The position numbers and the translations under genes are program-made. Shown one piece after another: positions 26,751 to 41,700 of a stretch of DNA of 64,000 bases. Source of the DNA: Pseudomonas lijiangensis (lineage in GTDB: Bacteria > Pseudomonadota > Gammaproteobacteria > Pseudomonadales > Pseudomonadaceae); NCBI RefSeq assembly GCF_018968705.1, contig NZ_CP076668.1, positions 2,987,001 through 3,051,000 on the forward strand. Direction: 5' to 3'. A model generated the notes under the pieces. That model searched no databases and was not told the origin of the DNA. It saw nothing but the letters and a program-made list of their open reading frames with translations. The first letter of the stretch is position 1. Every line of letters begins with the position of its first letter.

Positions 26751-29700
26751 TCATGACAGCGTTTCCTCGACCCCGACTGTCAGCCTGTCGTACCACCATG
26801 CCGCGAGGCTGTAGACGTCTGGCGCCTTGAGGATGCTGAAGTGGTTGCCCGGGCCATCCCAGATCGCCAGTTGCGGCAACAGGTGCTGCCAGCCGACGGC
26901 CATGGCGGCCTGCTCGATCAGGTTGGCTTCGGCATCCAGGCGCGTGTCCGTCACCCGCACCAGACTGGCCGGCCCGGTATACCCCTGGCCTGGCAGGTAA
27001 ACGGTGCGCAAGGCCGTGGCGAAGGTGCGGAAGATCCCGTGCAGAGCCTGTGGCGCCAGGCGTGGCGGCAACAGGCCAACACGCACCATGGCTTCCTGCA
27101 GCAACCGCAACTGGGTGGCATCATCGCCGTCGTTGAAGCCTTGCTGATCCAGGTCCAGACGCTTGCCGCTGGAAATCTGCAGCGCCTCGATCAGTTCCTT
27201 CAACGCCGCTGTGGTGGTGTAAGGCTTGCTGAGCACGCCTTGGCCGCCCGGCGCTTCGCTGTCGATCAGGGTCAGGGACGCCACTTCCCGGCCACGTGAC
27301 TGAAGCTTCACAGCCATGGCATGAGCCGCCCAGCCGCCAAAGGAATGGCCGACCAGATGCAGCGGACCTTGCGGGTAGAAATCCTCGATTTCCTGCACGT
27401 AACGGTCTGCCGCGGCCTCGACCTGGCTATGGGGAACGCTGCGCCCGTCAAGGCCGCGTGGCTGCAAGCCGTAGATTGGCCAGTCCGGCCCGAATGCTTC
27501 CACCAGGCCGATAAAGCTGGTGACGCTGTCACCGGCACCCGGTATGCAGAACAGCGGCGTCTTGCCATTCTTGCCGCTCTGGATCGCCAGCAAGGCCTGA
27601 TAGGCAGGCGCTGCCGGAGCCTTCGCAGGTTCCGCAGCCAGCACCTGAGCGATGGCCTGACCGAGCACCTGCACATGAGGTGCCTGCATCATGGTCTGGT
27701 GATCGCCCGGCACATCAATGCTGTGCAGTTGTCCGGGTTGCAAGGCCTCAGCCCAGCCCAGGGTCGCGCTGGTTCCGGCCGGCGCCATCGGACGCTCCTC
27801 GGCGCGGAACTGGTGAACCGCCAGGCTGATGGGCTCCAGTCGGTAATGGGCCAGGGCATGACCATGGGCCACTTCCCGCTCAAGGAAGTGCTGCAGTTGC
27901 TGATCGCTGGCCTGAGCCAGTTCCGGATGCAGCAGGTGTTCGTCGCGACACAGCAACAGCAGCGCCTCGAAGCCCGGCATGGCCGGTTGCTCCAGAATCG
28001 AAGCCAGACGCGCCAGTGGCGCAACACCCGCTTCGCCCTGAGCCTTCCAGTGCGCGGTGCAATGAGACAGCAGTTGCCGCTCCAGCAGGTTCGGCCCTTG
28101 CCAGCGCGCCTTGCCCTGATCGGTCAGTCGCGGCACATAGGTATCGAGCAGGCCGAGGAAGTCGACCTTCTCGTCCATGCCCAGCAGTTGCGTGGCAACC
28201 TCATAGGCCAGCACCCCGCCGAACGACCAGCCAGCCAGACGATACGGGCCATGTGGCTGCACATCGCGAATCAGCCCTACCAGACGCGCAGCCAGGCATT
28301 CCATGGTGCGCAGTTGCGGTTGCCCCAGACCGATGCCCGGCAATCCGTAGATCGGGAAGTCGCCTTGCAGATGACGGCCCAGCACCGGGAAGTAAGCATC
28401 CAGTCCGGTGAAGTCATGGACCAGGAACAACGGAGGCTGTTTGCCGTCCGCCCGCACGGTAATGACCTCTTCGGCTTCTGTAGGCCCGGCCGGACGCTGG
28501 TCGAGCAGACCGGCCAGCGCAGCGATGCTGGAATGCTGGAACAGCTCGGCCAGCGTCAGCGGCACACCGGACTTCTGGATCAGACTGACCAGACGGATCG
28601 CCGACAGGGAATGACCGCCCAGCTCAAAGAAGCTGTCGTGACGCCCTACTCGCTCGACTTCCAGCACCTCGGCCCACAACTCGGCCAGACGCTCTTCCAG
28701 CGGTGTTTCAGGTGCCTGATAGGTGGCGGTCGCCATGGCATCCAGGCTCGGCACCGGCAGGGCACGGCGGTCGACCTTGCCGTTCTGGGTCAGCGGCAGT
28801 GCATCGAGGCCGACATAAGCGGCTGGCACCATGTATTCCGGCAAGCGGCCCAACAGATGGGTGCGCAAGGTGCTGCCGTCGAGCTCGGGGTCCAGACGGG
28901 TGAAGTACGCCACCAGACGCAACGTCCCCTGCTCCAGACGCTGAGTCGTGACCACCACTTCGCCGATGCCTGGGCACAGCGCCAGTTGCTGCTCGATTTC
29001 GCCCAGTTCGATACGCACGCCACGGATCTTCACCTGATCGTCGTTACGGCCCAGGTATTCCAGGGTTCCGTCGGCCAGCCAGCGCACCAGGTCGCCGGTG
29101 CGATACATCCGTGCTTGCGGCTGCGCAGTGAACGGATCGTCGAGGAAGCGCTCGGCGGTGAGGTCCGGTCGGTTCAGATAGCCACGGGCAACACCGGCAC
29201 CGCCGATGTACAACTCGCCCGGCACGCCCAGCGGCACCGGCTGCTGACGCTCGTTCAGTACATAAAGACGGGCATTGCTCACCGGCTTGCCGATATGCAG
29301 CACGCCGCCCACTTCCATGGTGCCGGAGCTGGCCACGACTGTGGCTTCGGTCGGGCCGTAGTTGTTCACTACGGCAAAGCCCGGATCACGGTTGAAGTTG
29401 CGCAGGCGGTCGCCACCGATCAGCAAGGTGCGCAGGGTCGGATGACGCAGCTCGCGGCTGAAAGCGTACTCGGCCACCGGCGTCGGCAGGAAGGACACTT
29501 GCAGCGGCTGAGCCAGCCACCAGTCCAGCAGTGAATCGAGCTGTTCGTTTTCCACCTCGGCTGGCGGAATATGCAGCACGGCACCGGCACACAGGGCTGG
29601 CCAGATTTCCCAGGCCGTGGCATCGAAGCCAAAACCCGCCACGCTGGCGGTATGGCTGCCAGCTTTCAAGTCGAAGGCCTGGCAATGCCAGTCCACCAGA

Positions 29701-32700
29701 TTGTTCAGGGTGTGGTGTTCGACCATCACGCCCTTCGGCAGGCCGGTAGAGCCCGAGGTGTAGATCACATAGGCCAGATTGCCCGAGGTCAAGCCCGGAA
29801 CCAGCGGGTTCTCGGGGTTGGCGGCCCAGTCCGGGCGATCCAGAGCAATCACCGGTACCGGCAGTTCCGGCAGACGCGCCAGCAGGTCGAGCTGAGTCAA
29901 CACCACCACCGGCTCGCTGTTTTCCAGCAGGTAGCTGATGCGCTCGTCCGGATGCCCCGGGTCCACCGGCACATAACCCGCGCCTGCCTTGAGCACAGCC
30001 AGCAGGCCGACCAGGGTTTCCAGCCCGCGACGGGCAACCACCGCCACCCGATCATCCGGGCGCACGCCTTGGCCGATCAGGTGATGGGCCAGGGCATTGG
30101 CACGGCGATTCAACTCGCTGTAGCTCAAGTGATGCACGCCCACTTGCGCGGCAACGGCATCGGGTTGCAAGACAGCCTGCTGCTCGATGCGCTGGTGAAC
30201 GGTCAGTGCCGTTTCATGCGCGGCCAGATGATCGTTGAAGCCTTCAAGCAGTTCGATCCGCTCGGCCACTGGCAGGATGCCCAGCGCCTCGACCGGCGTC
30301 TGCGGAGACTGCTCCAGCGCCGCCATCAAACCTTCCACAGCGTTGATCAGATACGCGCAGATACGCCGCGCATCGATACCTGCCGAGGTCAGCGCGCTCA
30401 GCTCGAAGTCCTCGCCCAGATCGTCGACGCTCAGGGTCAGCGGATAGTTACTGCGCTCATCGGCCTGCAACAGCTCGATACCCTGCCAGGCCGTGCTGGC
30501 TGCTTCGTCAGCAGCTTGCGGGGCAGCGCTATGGCGATAGTTGAACAGTGCGCTGAACAACGGCGCACCCGCTGGCAAGGCGCTGCAACGCTGGGCCAGT
30601 GCCAGCGGCGCATGCTCGTGGGCAAACAGCCCGGTCAGGCGGCGATGGGTTTGCAGAACCACGTCGCGCACCGGCTGGTTACCCAGGTCGATACGCAGCG
30701 GCAAGGTGTTGATGAACACACCCAGGGTGCGCTCAACCCCTTCACCGCCCTGCAAGCGTCCGAGCAACACGGTGCCGAACACCACTTTTTCACGACCGGA
30801 CAAGTGGCCCAGCACTTGAGCCCAGGCCAGATGCATCAGGCTTGCGGCACTGACGCCCAACTGGCGGGACTGATCGCGGACCCGACGGGACAAGGCCGCA
30901 TCCAGACGCTGCCGGGCTTCGCCTGGCACATCCGCGCCCGGCAAAGTTGCCTGACCATACGGCAAGGTCGGTTCGTCCAGATCCCCCAGTTGTTCGCGGA
31001 AGAACGCTTCATGGGCTTCATCGCCAGGCCCCAGCAGAGCCTGAGCGATGTAGTTGCGATACGGCACCGGCTCAGGCAATTGCGCCTCAAGGCCCAGCAA
31101 TACGGCTTGCAACTCGTGGCTCAGCAGCTCCAGCGCCATGTGGTCCATGATCAGGTGATGGAACAGCAGCACGGCGACGATGCGCTGGTTGTCCGGATCA
31201 TCGGCATGTACCAGACGCAACAGCGGTGCCGCGTCCAGATTCAGCGGCTCGGCGTCGCTCAAGGCGGCCAGCGGCACTTCCACCACCGGCAGTTCGGCAT
31301 TGCGCCAGACCACCTGCACCGGCGTTTCCAGACCTTCCCAGCTCAGCGAAGTGCGCAACACATCGTTACGGGCGATGACACGCTGCAAGGCCGAGCAGAA
31401 CGCGTCCAGACGTTCGCGATTGGCAAAGGCAAAGCGCGCCTGCAAGCGGTAAGGATCGTCCTCAACCGACGTCAGGTAATGGTAGAAAATACCGGCCTGC
31501 AACGGCCCCAGCGGGTAAATGTCCTGCACGTTCGCAGCACCGCCAGGAATGCTGGCGACGATACGGTCGATGGCAGGCTGATCCAGCGTCACCAGCGGCA
31601 ACAGATCCGGCGTGATGCGCGAGCAATCCGCAGTGATCAGGTTGGCCGGCACTTGCACGCCATGGCTGCTGCCGATGCCGCTGGCCAGGGCGGCCAGGGT
31701 TGGCTGGGCGAACAGCACGCGGATATCGGCTTCCAGGCCGAGACGACGAATGCGCGCCACCAGGGTAACCGCCAGCAACGAATGACCGCCCAGCTCAAAG
31801 AAGTTGTCGTGACGCCCTACCCGGTCAACCTGCAGCAACTCGCTCCAGATTTCGGCCAGATCGGTTTCCAGTTGACCTTGCGGCGCCTCGTAGTCGCGAC
31901 CCGGCAATGCATCGCGATCCGGAGCAGGCAAGGCACGGCGGTCGACCTTGCCATTGGCGGTCAGCGGCCAGGCATCCAGACGCACAAAGGCGCTGGGCAC
32001 CATATAGCCCGGCAAGACCGTCAACAGCTCGGCACGCAACTCGGTAACAGACGTCGGCGCCGTATTGGCCTGCTGGATGAAATAGGCCACCAGTCTCGGC
32101 TGGCCTGGCTCATCTTCACGCGCCAGCACCAGCGCTTCTTCGATACCCGACAACTGACCCAACTGGCTTTCGATCTCGCCCAGTTCGATACGCACGCCAC
32201 GGATCTTCACCTGATCGTCGTTACGACCCAGGTATTCCAGCGTGCCATCGGCATTCCAGCGCGCCAGGTCGCCGGTGCGGTACATCCGCGCACCCGGCTG
32301 ATTGCTGAATGGATCGTCGAGGAAGCGCTCGGCGGTCATTTCCGGACGGTTCAGGTAGCCACGGGCCACGCCATCGCCCGTCACATACAGTTCACCGGCT
32401 ACGCCAAACGGCACCAGTTGCTGATGCTCGTCCAGCAGGTAAACTTGGGTGTTGGCAATCGGCTTGCCGATATCCAGACTGCCATCGGGCAGCAGCTGAC
32501 CTGAAGTGGCCACAACCGTGGCTTCGGTCGGGCCGTAGTTATTGATCACGGCAAAGCCCGGATCACGGTGGAACTGACGCAAGCGGTCGCCACCGATCAG
32601 CAAGGTGCGCAGCGTCGGGTGACGCAAATCGCGGCTGAAAGCGTATTCGGCCACTGGTGTCGACAGGAAGGACACTTGCAGCGGCTGAGCCAGCCACCAG

Positions 32701-35700
32701 TCCAGCAGCGAATCCAGTTGCTCGTTGCTCACATCCGCAGGCGGCACATGCAAGGTCGCACCGGCGCACAGGGCTGGCCAGACTTCCCAGGCCATGGCGT
32801 CGAAACCAAAACCGGCAACGCTGGCAGTATGGCTGCCAGCTTGCAGATCAAAGGCTTCGCAATGCCAGTGCACCAGATTGCTCAAGGTGCGGTGTTCGAC
32901 CATCACGCCTTTTGGCTGGCCGGTCGAGCCGGAGGTGTAGATCACGTAGGCCAGATTGGCGTCCGTCAGGCCTGGCACCAGAGGATTGCTTTGCTGATCG
33001 ACCCAGTCCGGGCGATCCAGAGCAATCACCGGCACCGACAAGGGCGGCAGACCGGCCAGCAGTGTGTGCTGAGTCAAGACGGCCACCGGTGCGCTATCGC
33101 TTAGCAGATAAGCGATACGCTCATCCGGATGCGCCGGGTCCACCGGCACATAACCCGCGCCCGCCTTGAGCACGGCCAACAGGCCGACCAGTGTTTCCAG
33201 CCCGCGACGGGCCACCACGGCCACGCGGTCATCCGGGCGCACGCCCAGGCTGATCAGGTGATGGGCCAAGGCATTGGCCTTGCTGTTCAGTTCGCTGTAG
33301 CTCAGGTGCTGATCGCCCACTTGCGAGGCGATGGCATCGGGTTGCTGAACAGCCTGGGCTTCGATCAAACCATGGATGGTCTGACCTTGCGGGACTTCCA
33401 GGTCTGTAGCGTTGAGTGCTTCCAGCAGATACTGACGCTCTTGCTCGCCCACCAGCGCGACCTGATCCAGCACGGTCTGCTCGTTGGCCACCAGCGCTTG
33501 CAGCAGTTGCTCGAAGTAATGAACGTAACGACCCACAGTGGCTTCGTCGAACAACGCCAGCGCGTAGTCCAGCGTGCCGACCAGTGTTTCGCCCTGCTCG
33601 CCCAGGTTCAGCGACAGGTCGAACTTGGACACCTGGCTGGCCTGCTCGACCGGCGAGACGATCAGCCCGTCCATTGCCGGAACCGAACCTTCGCCCGCGA
33701 GCCAGTTCAAGGTGGTCTGGAACAGTGGCGCGTGAGCCAGGCTGCGCTCCGGACGCACGATTTCCACCACCTGCTCGAATGGCAGGTCCTGGTGATCCTG
33801 AGCTTCCAGAACACGTTTCTTGACCTGTGCCAGCAAGGCTTTGCCGGTCGGTGCGCCCGAGGTGTCGATACGCACGGCCAGGGTGTTGACGAACAAGCCG
33901 ACCAGCCCCTCCAGCTCGGTGCGACCACGGCCTGCCATCGGGCTGCCGATCACCACATCGTTCTGTCCGGACAGGCGCGCCAGCAGCGTCGCCCAGGCTG
34001 TCATCAGCGTCATGTACAACGTTACGCCCTGACGTTGAGCCAGATTCCGCAGGCCGCTGCTCAGGTTTGCATCCAGATGCACCGCAAGGCTACCGCCCGT
34101 GAAATCCTGTTGCGCCGGACGTGGACGGTCAGTTGGCAACATCAACAGCGTCGGTGCGCCGCCCAGTGCTTCACGCCAGTAGGTGGACTGCTGTTGCAGA
34201 CGCTCGCCCGTCAGCCATTGACGCTGCCAGACGGCATAGTCGGCGTACTGGATCGCCAGTGGCGGCAAAGGATCAGCCTCACCCACACGCAAGGCCGGGT
34301 ACAAGGCCAGCAGTTCACGGGTCAGCACGCCCATGGACCAGCCATCGGCGACGATATGGTGCACGGTCAGCAACAACACGTGATTATCGTCGGCCACCTG
34401 CAACAGGCGACCACGGATCACCGGGCCACGGGTCAGGTCGAAAGGTGCCGCAGCTTCTGTGCGAACCCGCTCAGCCAGAGCTTCAGGGGTATGGCGCAGG
34501 TCTTCAACCGGCAGCACAACTTCATCGGATACCGGCGCAAACAGCACTTCTGCACCGTCCTCCAGAGCGACAAAGCGGCTGCGCAGGGTTTCGTGACGCT
34601 CGATGACACGAGCCAGGGCACGGGACAGCGCAGGCACATCGAGAGCGCCTTGCAGGCTCAGGGCCATAGGGATGTTGTACGCCTCGTTGCCACCTTCCAT
34701 CTGCGCCAGGAACCACAGGCGCTGCTGGGCGAAGGACAACGGCAGCGACTGGTCACGAGCCGCCGGCAGAATCTGCATTTGCTCGCTACGCCCGATGCCG
34801 GACACAGCCGCTGCCACTGCAGCCAGCTCGCCCAGGGCAAAGAGTTCACCCAATGGCAACTCGACACCCAATTGCTGACGAACCTGGGAAACCATGCGCA
34901 TGGCCAACAGGGAATGCCCGCCGAGATCGAAGAAGTGATCGTGGCGACCCACTTGCTCAACCTGCAGCACGTCGGCCCAGATCTGTGCCAGAGCGATTTC
35001 GATCTCGCCTTGCGGCGCTTCGTAGGTCTGGCCGAACAGCGCCGAACGATCCGGCTTGGGCAGCGCACGGCTATCGAGCTTGCCGTTGGCGGTCAACGGC
35101 AGGGTTTCCAGCTCGACGAACGCGGCGGGAACCATGTATTCCGGCAGGTTGGCCTGCAAGGCCGCACGCATCTGCTCGGACGTGAGGGCTTCGACGTCCT
35201 GATGCTGGGTGAAGTAGGCAACCAGACGCACACGTCCCGGCTCGTCTTCACGGGCCAGTACCACGGCGTCACGGACACTGGGCAGTTCGTGGAGACGGCT
35301 GACGATTTCGCCCAGCTCGATACGGAAGCCACGGATCTTGACCTGATCGTCGTTACGGCCCAGGCATTCCAGCTGGCCATCTTCCAGCCAGCGACCCAGG
35401 TCGCCGGTACGGTACATCGTGGCACCCGGCTCATCGCTGAACGGGTCGGTGAGGAATTTCTCGGCAGTCAGGTCCGGACGGTTCAGGTAACCCTGCGCCA
35501 CGCCGTCGCCGCCAATGTACAGCTCGCCGATAACACCCTGCGGCACCAGACGCTGATGAGCATCCAGCACATAGATGCTGGTATTGCCGATCGGACGGCC
35601 AATGGAAACCGACTCGGCACCTTCGGCCACTTCCCGCACTTCGTTGGTGGTGGCAAAGGTGGTGGTTTCGGTCGGACCATAGCCGTTTACCAGACGTGGC

Positions 35701-38700
35701 CCCGGCGCATGTTCCAGCATGGCGCGGAAACTGGCCGGATCGGCACGTTCGCCGCCGGACATCAGGTAGCGCAGGCCCTTGAGTGCCTCGGGGATCAGTT
35801 GCACGTACTGGTTGAACAGCGCGGTGGTGAGGAACAGCACGCTGACAGTGCGCAAGGCATCGCTGAGACGCGCCGGGTCGATCAGGGTCTGGTGGTCGAT
35901 GATCAGCAGTTGCCCGCCGTTGAGCAAGGCACCCCAGACTTCCATGGTGCTGGCATCGAACGCAGGGTTGGAGGCGAAGGCCACACGGTCCTGTTCGTTG
36001 AAGTCGGCGAAGCCATTGTTCAGCACCAGACGGGCAATGCCGCGATGCAGCACGCACACGCCTTTCGGTGCGCCGGTGGAACCGGAGGTGTACATGACAT
36101 ACGCGACACTGTTGGAGTTCTGCACCAGAGCCGGATCATGGGCCGGCTGATCGTCCAGAACCAGCTGGTCCAGGTCGATGCGCGGGGTGGCAGAGTCAAT
36201 CGACGCGGCACGCTGAGCCAGCACGAACACAGCCTTGCAGTCTTCGATCATGTAGACCTGACGCTCGGCGGGTGCATTGATGTCCAGCGGCACATAGGTC
36301 GCCGCGCACTTGCCGATGGCCAGTTGGCCGACCAGCATGTCAATGGAACGCGGCAGCAGGATCGCCACGTGATCATTGGGTTTGACGCCCTGGCCGATCA
36401 GATAATGAGCCAGGCGGTTGGCGCGCTCGTTCAGTTCGCCGTAACTCAGCGAGCGGCTGCCATGCACGGCTGCCACGGCCTGAGGATGCGCGGCTGCGCG
36501 CTGCTCGAACAGGCGATGCACCGGCAACTCGCGAGGGTAATCGCGACGGGTGATATTGAAGCCCACCAGCAAGCGCTGACGCTCTGCCGCTGGCAGCACC
36601 GACAACTGCTGCAGGCCGTTTTCAGGCTGCTGCTCCAGCGCCTCGACCAGATTGGCCACGGCTTCCTGCAGATAACCGCAGACTCGCTGGGCATCGATGC
36701 CTTGTGCCGCCTGAGCGGTCAGGCTGAAGGTTTCGCCCAGATCGTCGATGCTCAGGGTCAACGGATAATTGCTGCGCTCTTCGGCATTCAGCACGTCGAT
36801 GCCTTTCCAGGCGGTGCTGGCGGCTTCGTCCCTGGCCTGAGGTGCCGCGCTGTGGCGGTAATTGAGCAGCGTGCTGAACAACGGCGCGCCAGCCGGCAAG
36901 GCACTGCAACGCTGGGCAAGGGCCAGTTGGGCATGCTCGTGGGCAAGCAGGCCGGTCAGGCGGCGATGGGTGTCGAGTACCGCGTCACTTACCGGCTGGT
37001 CGCCCAGATCGATGCGCAGCGGCAAGGTGTTGATGAACACGCCCAGGGCACGCTCCACACCTTCACCACCTTGCAGACGTCCGAGCAATACCGTGCCGAA
37101 CACCACGCTGTCGCGGCCGGACAACTGGCCCAGCACCTGAGCCCAGGCCAGGTGCATCAGGCTTGCAGCGCTGACACCCAGTTGCCGGGCCTGCTCGCGG
37201 ACCTTGCCGCACAAGGCGACATCCAGCGGCAGTCGCGCTTCGCTCAGCTCACCCTCGCCAGCCGCCACAGGCAGGCCGTAAGGCAGGGTCGGCTCATCGA
37301 TATCGCCCAGTTGCTCGCGGAAGAAGGTTTCATGGGCTTCATCGCCCGGACCTTGCAGGACCTGAGCAACATAGTTGCGATACGGCACCGGTGCCGCCAA
37401 CTGTGCTTCTTCATTGAGGAGCATGGCCTGCAACTCGTGGCCCAGCACTTCAAGGGCCACATGGTCCATGACCACGTGATGGAAGCGCAGCACAGCGGAA
37501 ATCCGCTGGGTGGCCGGATCACGGGCATGCACCAGATGCAGCAACGGAGCCTGGGTCAGGTCCATGCGTGGCGCACTGGCCAGGTCTTGCAGCGGGATCT
37601 CGTCGACTTTCAGACGAGCCTGACGCCAGACCACTTGCACAGGAGCCTGCAATCCTTCCCAGAGCAAAGCCGTGCGCAGGATGTCGTTGCGCTCGATAAC
37701 CCGTTGCAATGCATTGCTGAACGCTTCGAGGCGAGATTCATCCGCAAAGGCGAACTGCGGTTGCAGCAAGTACGGATCGTTATCGCCCGCTGCCAGGTGA
37801 TGGTAAAGAATACCCGCCTGCAAAGGCCCCAGCGGGTAAATGTCCTGCACGTTGGCTGCACCACCGGGAACGCTGGCGACGATACGGTCGATGGCGCTCT
37901 GTTCCAGCGCTACCAGTGGCAGCAGATCCGGGGTGATGTGTTGGCAATCAGCACCGATCCGGTTGGCCGGAACCTGCAGTTCGCTGCCGATGCTGCTGTC
38001 GGCGGAGTTGGCCAGTGCAGCCAGGGTCGGCTGGACGAACAGCACGCGGATATCGGCGGTCATGCCCAAGCGGCGCATGCGGGCGATCAGGGTCACGGCC
38101 AGCAACGAATGCCCGCCCAGCTCGAAGAAGTTGTCCTGACGACCGACGGTTTCCACGTGCAGCAGCTCGGCCCAGAGTGAAGCCAGCTGGGTTTCTGTCT
38201 CGCCTTGAGGGGCTTCGTAGTTGCGGCTCAGCACCGCTTGCGCGCCCGGCTCCGGCAAGGCTGCGCGGTCGAGCTTGCCGTTGGGGCTCAGGGGCAAGGT
38301 TGGCAGCGCGACATAGGCAGAAGGCACCATATAGTCCGGCAACCCGGCCAGCACATATTCACGCAAGGCTTCGATGCCCGGAGTTTCCTGGCCTTCATGG
38401 CAACTGAACCAGGCCACCAGACGCTCGTTATGCAGCAGGACTGCCGCTTCACGAATGGCCGGATGAGTGGCCAGGCGTGCTTCGATCTCGCCCAGCTCGA
38501 TTCGCAGGCCATGCAACTTGACCTGGAAGTCATTACGACCCAGGAACTCCAGAGTGCCATCGGCACGCTGACGCACCAGGTCGCCGCTGCGGTACAGGCG
38601 GTCGCCTGCCACGAACGGGCTGTCGATAAAGCGCTCGGCCTGCATGTGCGGCAGGTTCAGGTAGCCGCGGGCGACACCGGCACCGCCGATGTGCAACTGG

Positions 38701-41700
38701 CCCACCACGCCTTGGGGCACGGGCTGATCGTAGGCATCCAGTACATACAGGCGGGTATTGCTGATGGGGCGGCCGATAGGCAATGCGCTGTCTGGCACGG
38801 AGTCCTGAGGCTCCAGGGTCCAGACGCTGCAATCCACCGTAGTTTCGGTCGGACCATAGACGTTATGCAGACGTGCGCCTGGCAAGCGCTGACGCACCTG
38901 ACGGGCCAGCGCCTCGGTCAGTTCGCCGCCGCCGCAGACGATATCGGTCAGGGAGTCGCACTGGCTGCTTTCTTCCAGCTCCAGGAACTGTTGCAGCAAA
39001 GCCGGTACGAATTGCACCACGCTGACCTGTCGCTCGATGATCAACTGCGCCAGATAAGCCGGGTCGCGATGCCCGTCCGGGCGCGCCAGCACCAGTCGCA
39101 GACCCGCGCACAGTGGCCAGAACAGTTCCCATACCGACGCATCGAAACTGACCGGCGTCTTGTGCAGCAAGGCGCCTTCAGGCGTTGGCAGAATCAACTG
39201 CGAACTCCATTGCACCAGGTTGCACAGGCCACGATGCTCGACCATCACGCCTTTCGGCGTGCCAGTGGAACCAGAGGTGTAGATCACGTAAGCCAGATGG
39301 TCGGCGCTCAGGCCTGGCACCACTGGGTTCTCGGAAGATTGCGCCGCCCAGGTGCTGGCATCCAGATTCACCAGTTGCAGCGTGTTATCGGCAAAACGCT
39401 CTTGGGTTTTGGCATCGACCAGCAGGGTCAGGGCTCCGCTGTCCGCCTGCATGTAGGCCAGACGCTCGGTCGGGTAACCCGGATCAAGCGGCACGTAGGC
39501 ACCACCGGCCTTGAGCACCGCCAACAGACCGACAAGCAGGTTCGGGCCACGTTCCAGGCACACCGCCACTCGGCTGTCAGCCTGTACGCCTTGACCGATC
39601 AGGTGATGGGCCAGACGGTTGGCGGCCTCGTTGAGCTGGCGATAGCTCAGTTGAACGCCTTCGCTTTGCAGGGCGATGGCATCCGGCGTATTCGCCACCT
39701 GAGCCTCGAACAGCACCTGCACAGGCTGGTCGAGTACAAAGTTCTGCTCGCTGGCATTGAAATCCACCAGCAAACGCTGACGTTCCTGGGGTTTGAGCAG
39801 TTCGGCCTGTGCCGGAACGGCATGATCGCTGCCGACCATGCTCCACAGCAAAGGCTCCAGGTAAGACACATAACGCTCGGCGGTAGCGGCATCGAACAAT
39901 GCCGTTGCGTAATCCAGGGCACCGGCAAAACCTTCTTCGGTTTCGCCCATGCTCAGGGTCAGGTCGAACTTGGCGAAAGTCGGTTGATCGCCCAGCGGTT
40001 CCAGACGCAAGTCACCCAGGTGCAGTTCCAGACCCTGACTACCGTCCCAGGCCAGAGAAGTCTGGAACAGCGGGCTGTGGGCCAGGCTGCGTGGTGGACG
40101 CAAGCGTTCTACAACCTGCTCGAATGGCAGGTCCTGATGTTCCTGGGCTTCCAGCACACGAGTCTTGATGCGTGACAGCAGTTCGGTGACATCCGGCTCG
40201 CCCGAGGTGTCGATACGCACAGCCAGGGTGTTGACGAACAGGCCGATCAGCCCTTCGACTTCGGCACGGCGACGGTTGGCCACCGGCGTACCAACGACCA
40301 CTTCGTCCTGACCGGACAGACGCGCCAGCAACACGGACCAGGCCCCCATGAACAGCATGAACGGCGTCACGGCATGGCGCTGGCAGAAAGCTTTGATCTC
40401 AGTGCTCAGGCGCGCATCGAAGCGCACCGGCAGGCTGACGCCGGTGTAGTCCTGACGTGCCGGACGCGGCCGGTCGGTAGGCAGGGTCAGCAAGACTGGT
40501 GCGCCGGAAAGCGCCTGATACCAGTAGTCGCCCTGACTGCTCAGCCTTTCGCTGTCCAGCCAGTTGCGCTGCCATACGGCGTAGTCGGCGTATTGCAGGG
40601 CCAATGGCGGCAGCGGATCATCGAGGCCCTGACTGAATGCCTTGTACAGCGCGGTGAGTTCGCGGGTCAGAACACCCAGAGACCAGCCGTCGGCAACAAT
40701 GTGATGCACGGTGAGCAACAGCACATGACGATCTTCGGCCAGGCACAGCAGACGACCACGAATCGGCAATTGATGGTTCAGGTCGAACGCCTGCTCCGCT
40801 TCTTCCTTGACCACGGCCTGCAAGGCCTGCTCGTCCTGATCGCGCAAGTCCTGCCAGGTCAGCTCCGGAACCACGTTTTCGGGTGCGGCCTGTACCGAGG
40901 CTTCACCGTCTTCCTGAGTGAAGCGGCTGCGCAGGCTGTCGTGACGCGCAACAATGCGTTCCAGTGCGCGTCTCAATGCTCGGGTGTCCAGTTGGCCAGT
41001 CAGTTGCAGGCCCAATGGAATGTTGTAGGCACTGTTGGCGTCTTCCATCTGCGCCAGAAACCAGATGCGCTGCTGGGCGAAAGACAGCGGAACCGCCCCG
41101 CTGCGCGGCAGCACTTCTATGGGTGGCAGCTCATTCTTGCCAGCATTGCCCAGGCATTGCGCCACGGCAGCCAGAGCGCTGTCGGCGAACAGGTCGCCCA
41201 GGGACAATTCCAGCGACAGGCGATGACGCACCTGGGAAACCATGCGCATTGCCAGCAGGGAGTGGCCGCCCAACTCGAAGAAACGGTCGTGACGCCCTAC
41301 TCGCTCGACTTGCAGCAACTCGCTCCAGATCTGCGCCAGCGCGATTTCCAGCTCGCCTTCCGGCGCCTGGTATTCGCCAGTGAACAGCGCATCACGATCC
41401 GGCACCGGCAAGGCACGACGGTCGACCTTGCCGTTGGCGGTCAGCGGCCAGGCATCCAGACGCACCAGCGCACTGGGCACCATGTAGGCTGGCAACTGCT
41501 CCAGCAAGGCAGCGCGCAAATCATTCACCACCAACGGCGTGCTGTCGGCCCGTTCGGTGAAATAACCCACCAGTCGCGGCTGGCCTGGCTCATCTTCACG
41601 CGCCAGTACCAGCGCTTCTTCGATACCCGGCAACTGACCCAACTGGCTTTCGATTTCCCCTAGTTCGATACGCACACCACGAATCTTCACCTGATCGTCG

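Noticed and set aside
33129..38180. 1683-codon plus-strand frame opposite cifB (also 29571-32504 and 38205-40175)
   Set aside because: These are shadow frames of repeated NRPS modules; the same low-complexity phrases recur because the modules repeat. No start context or family motif.
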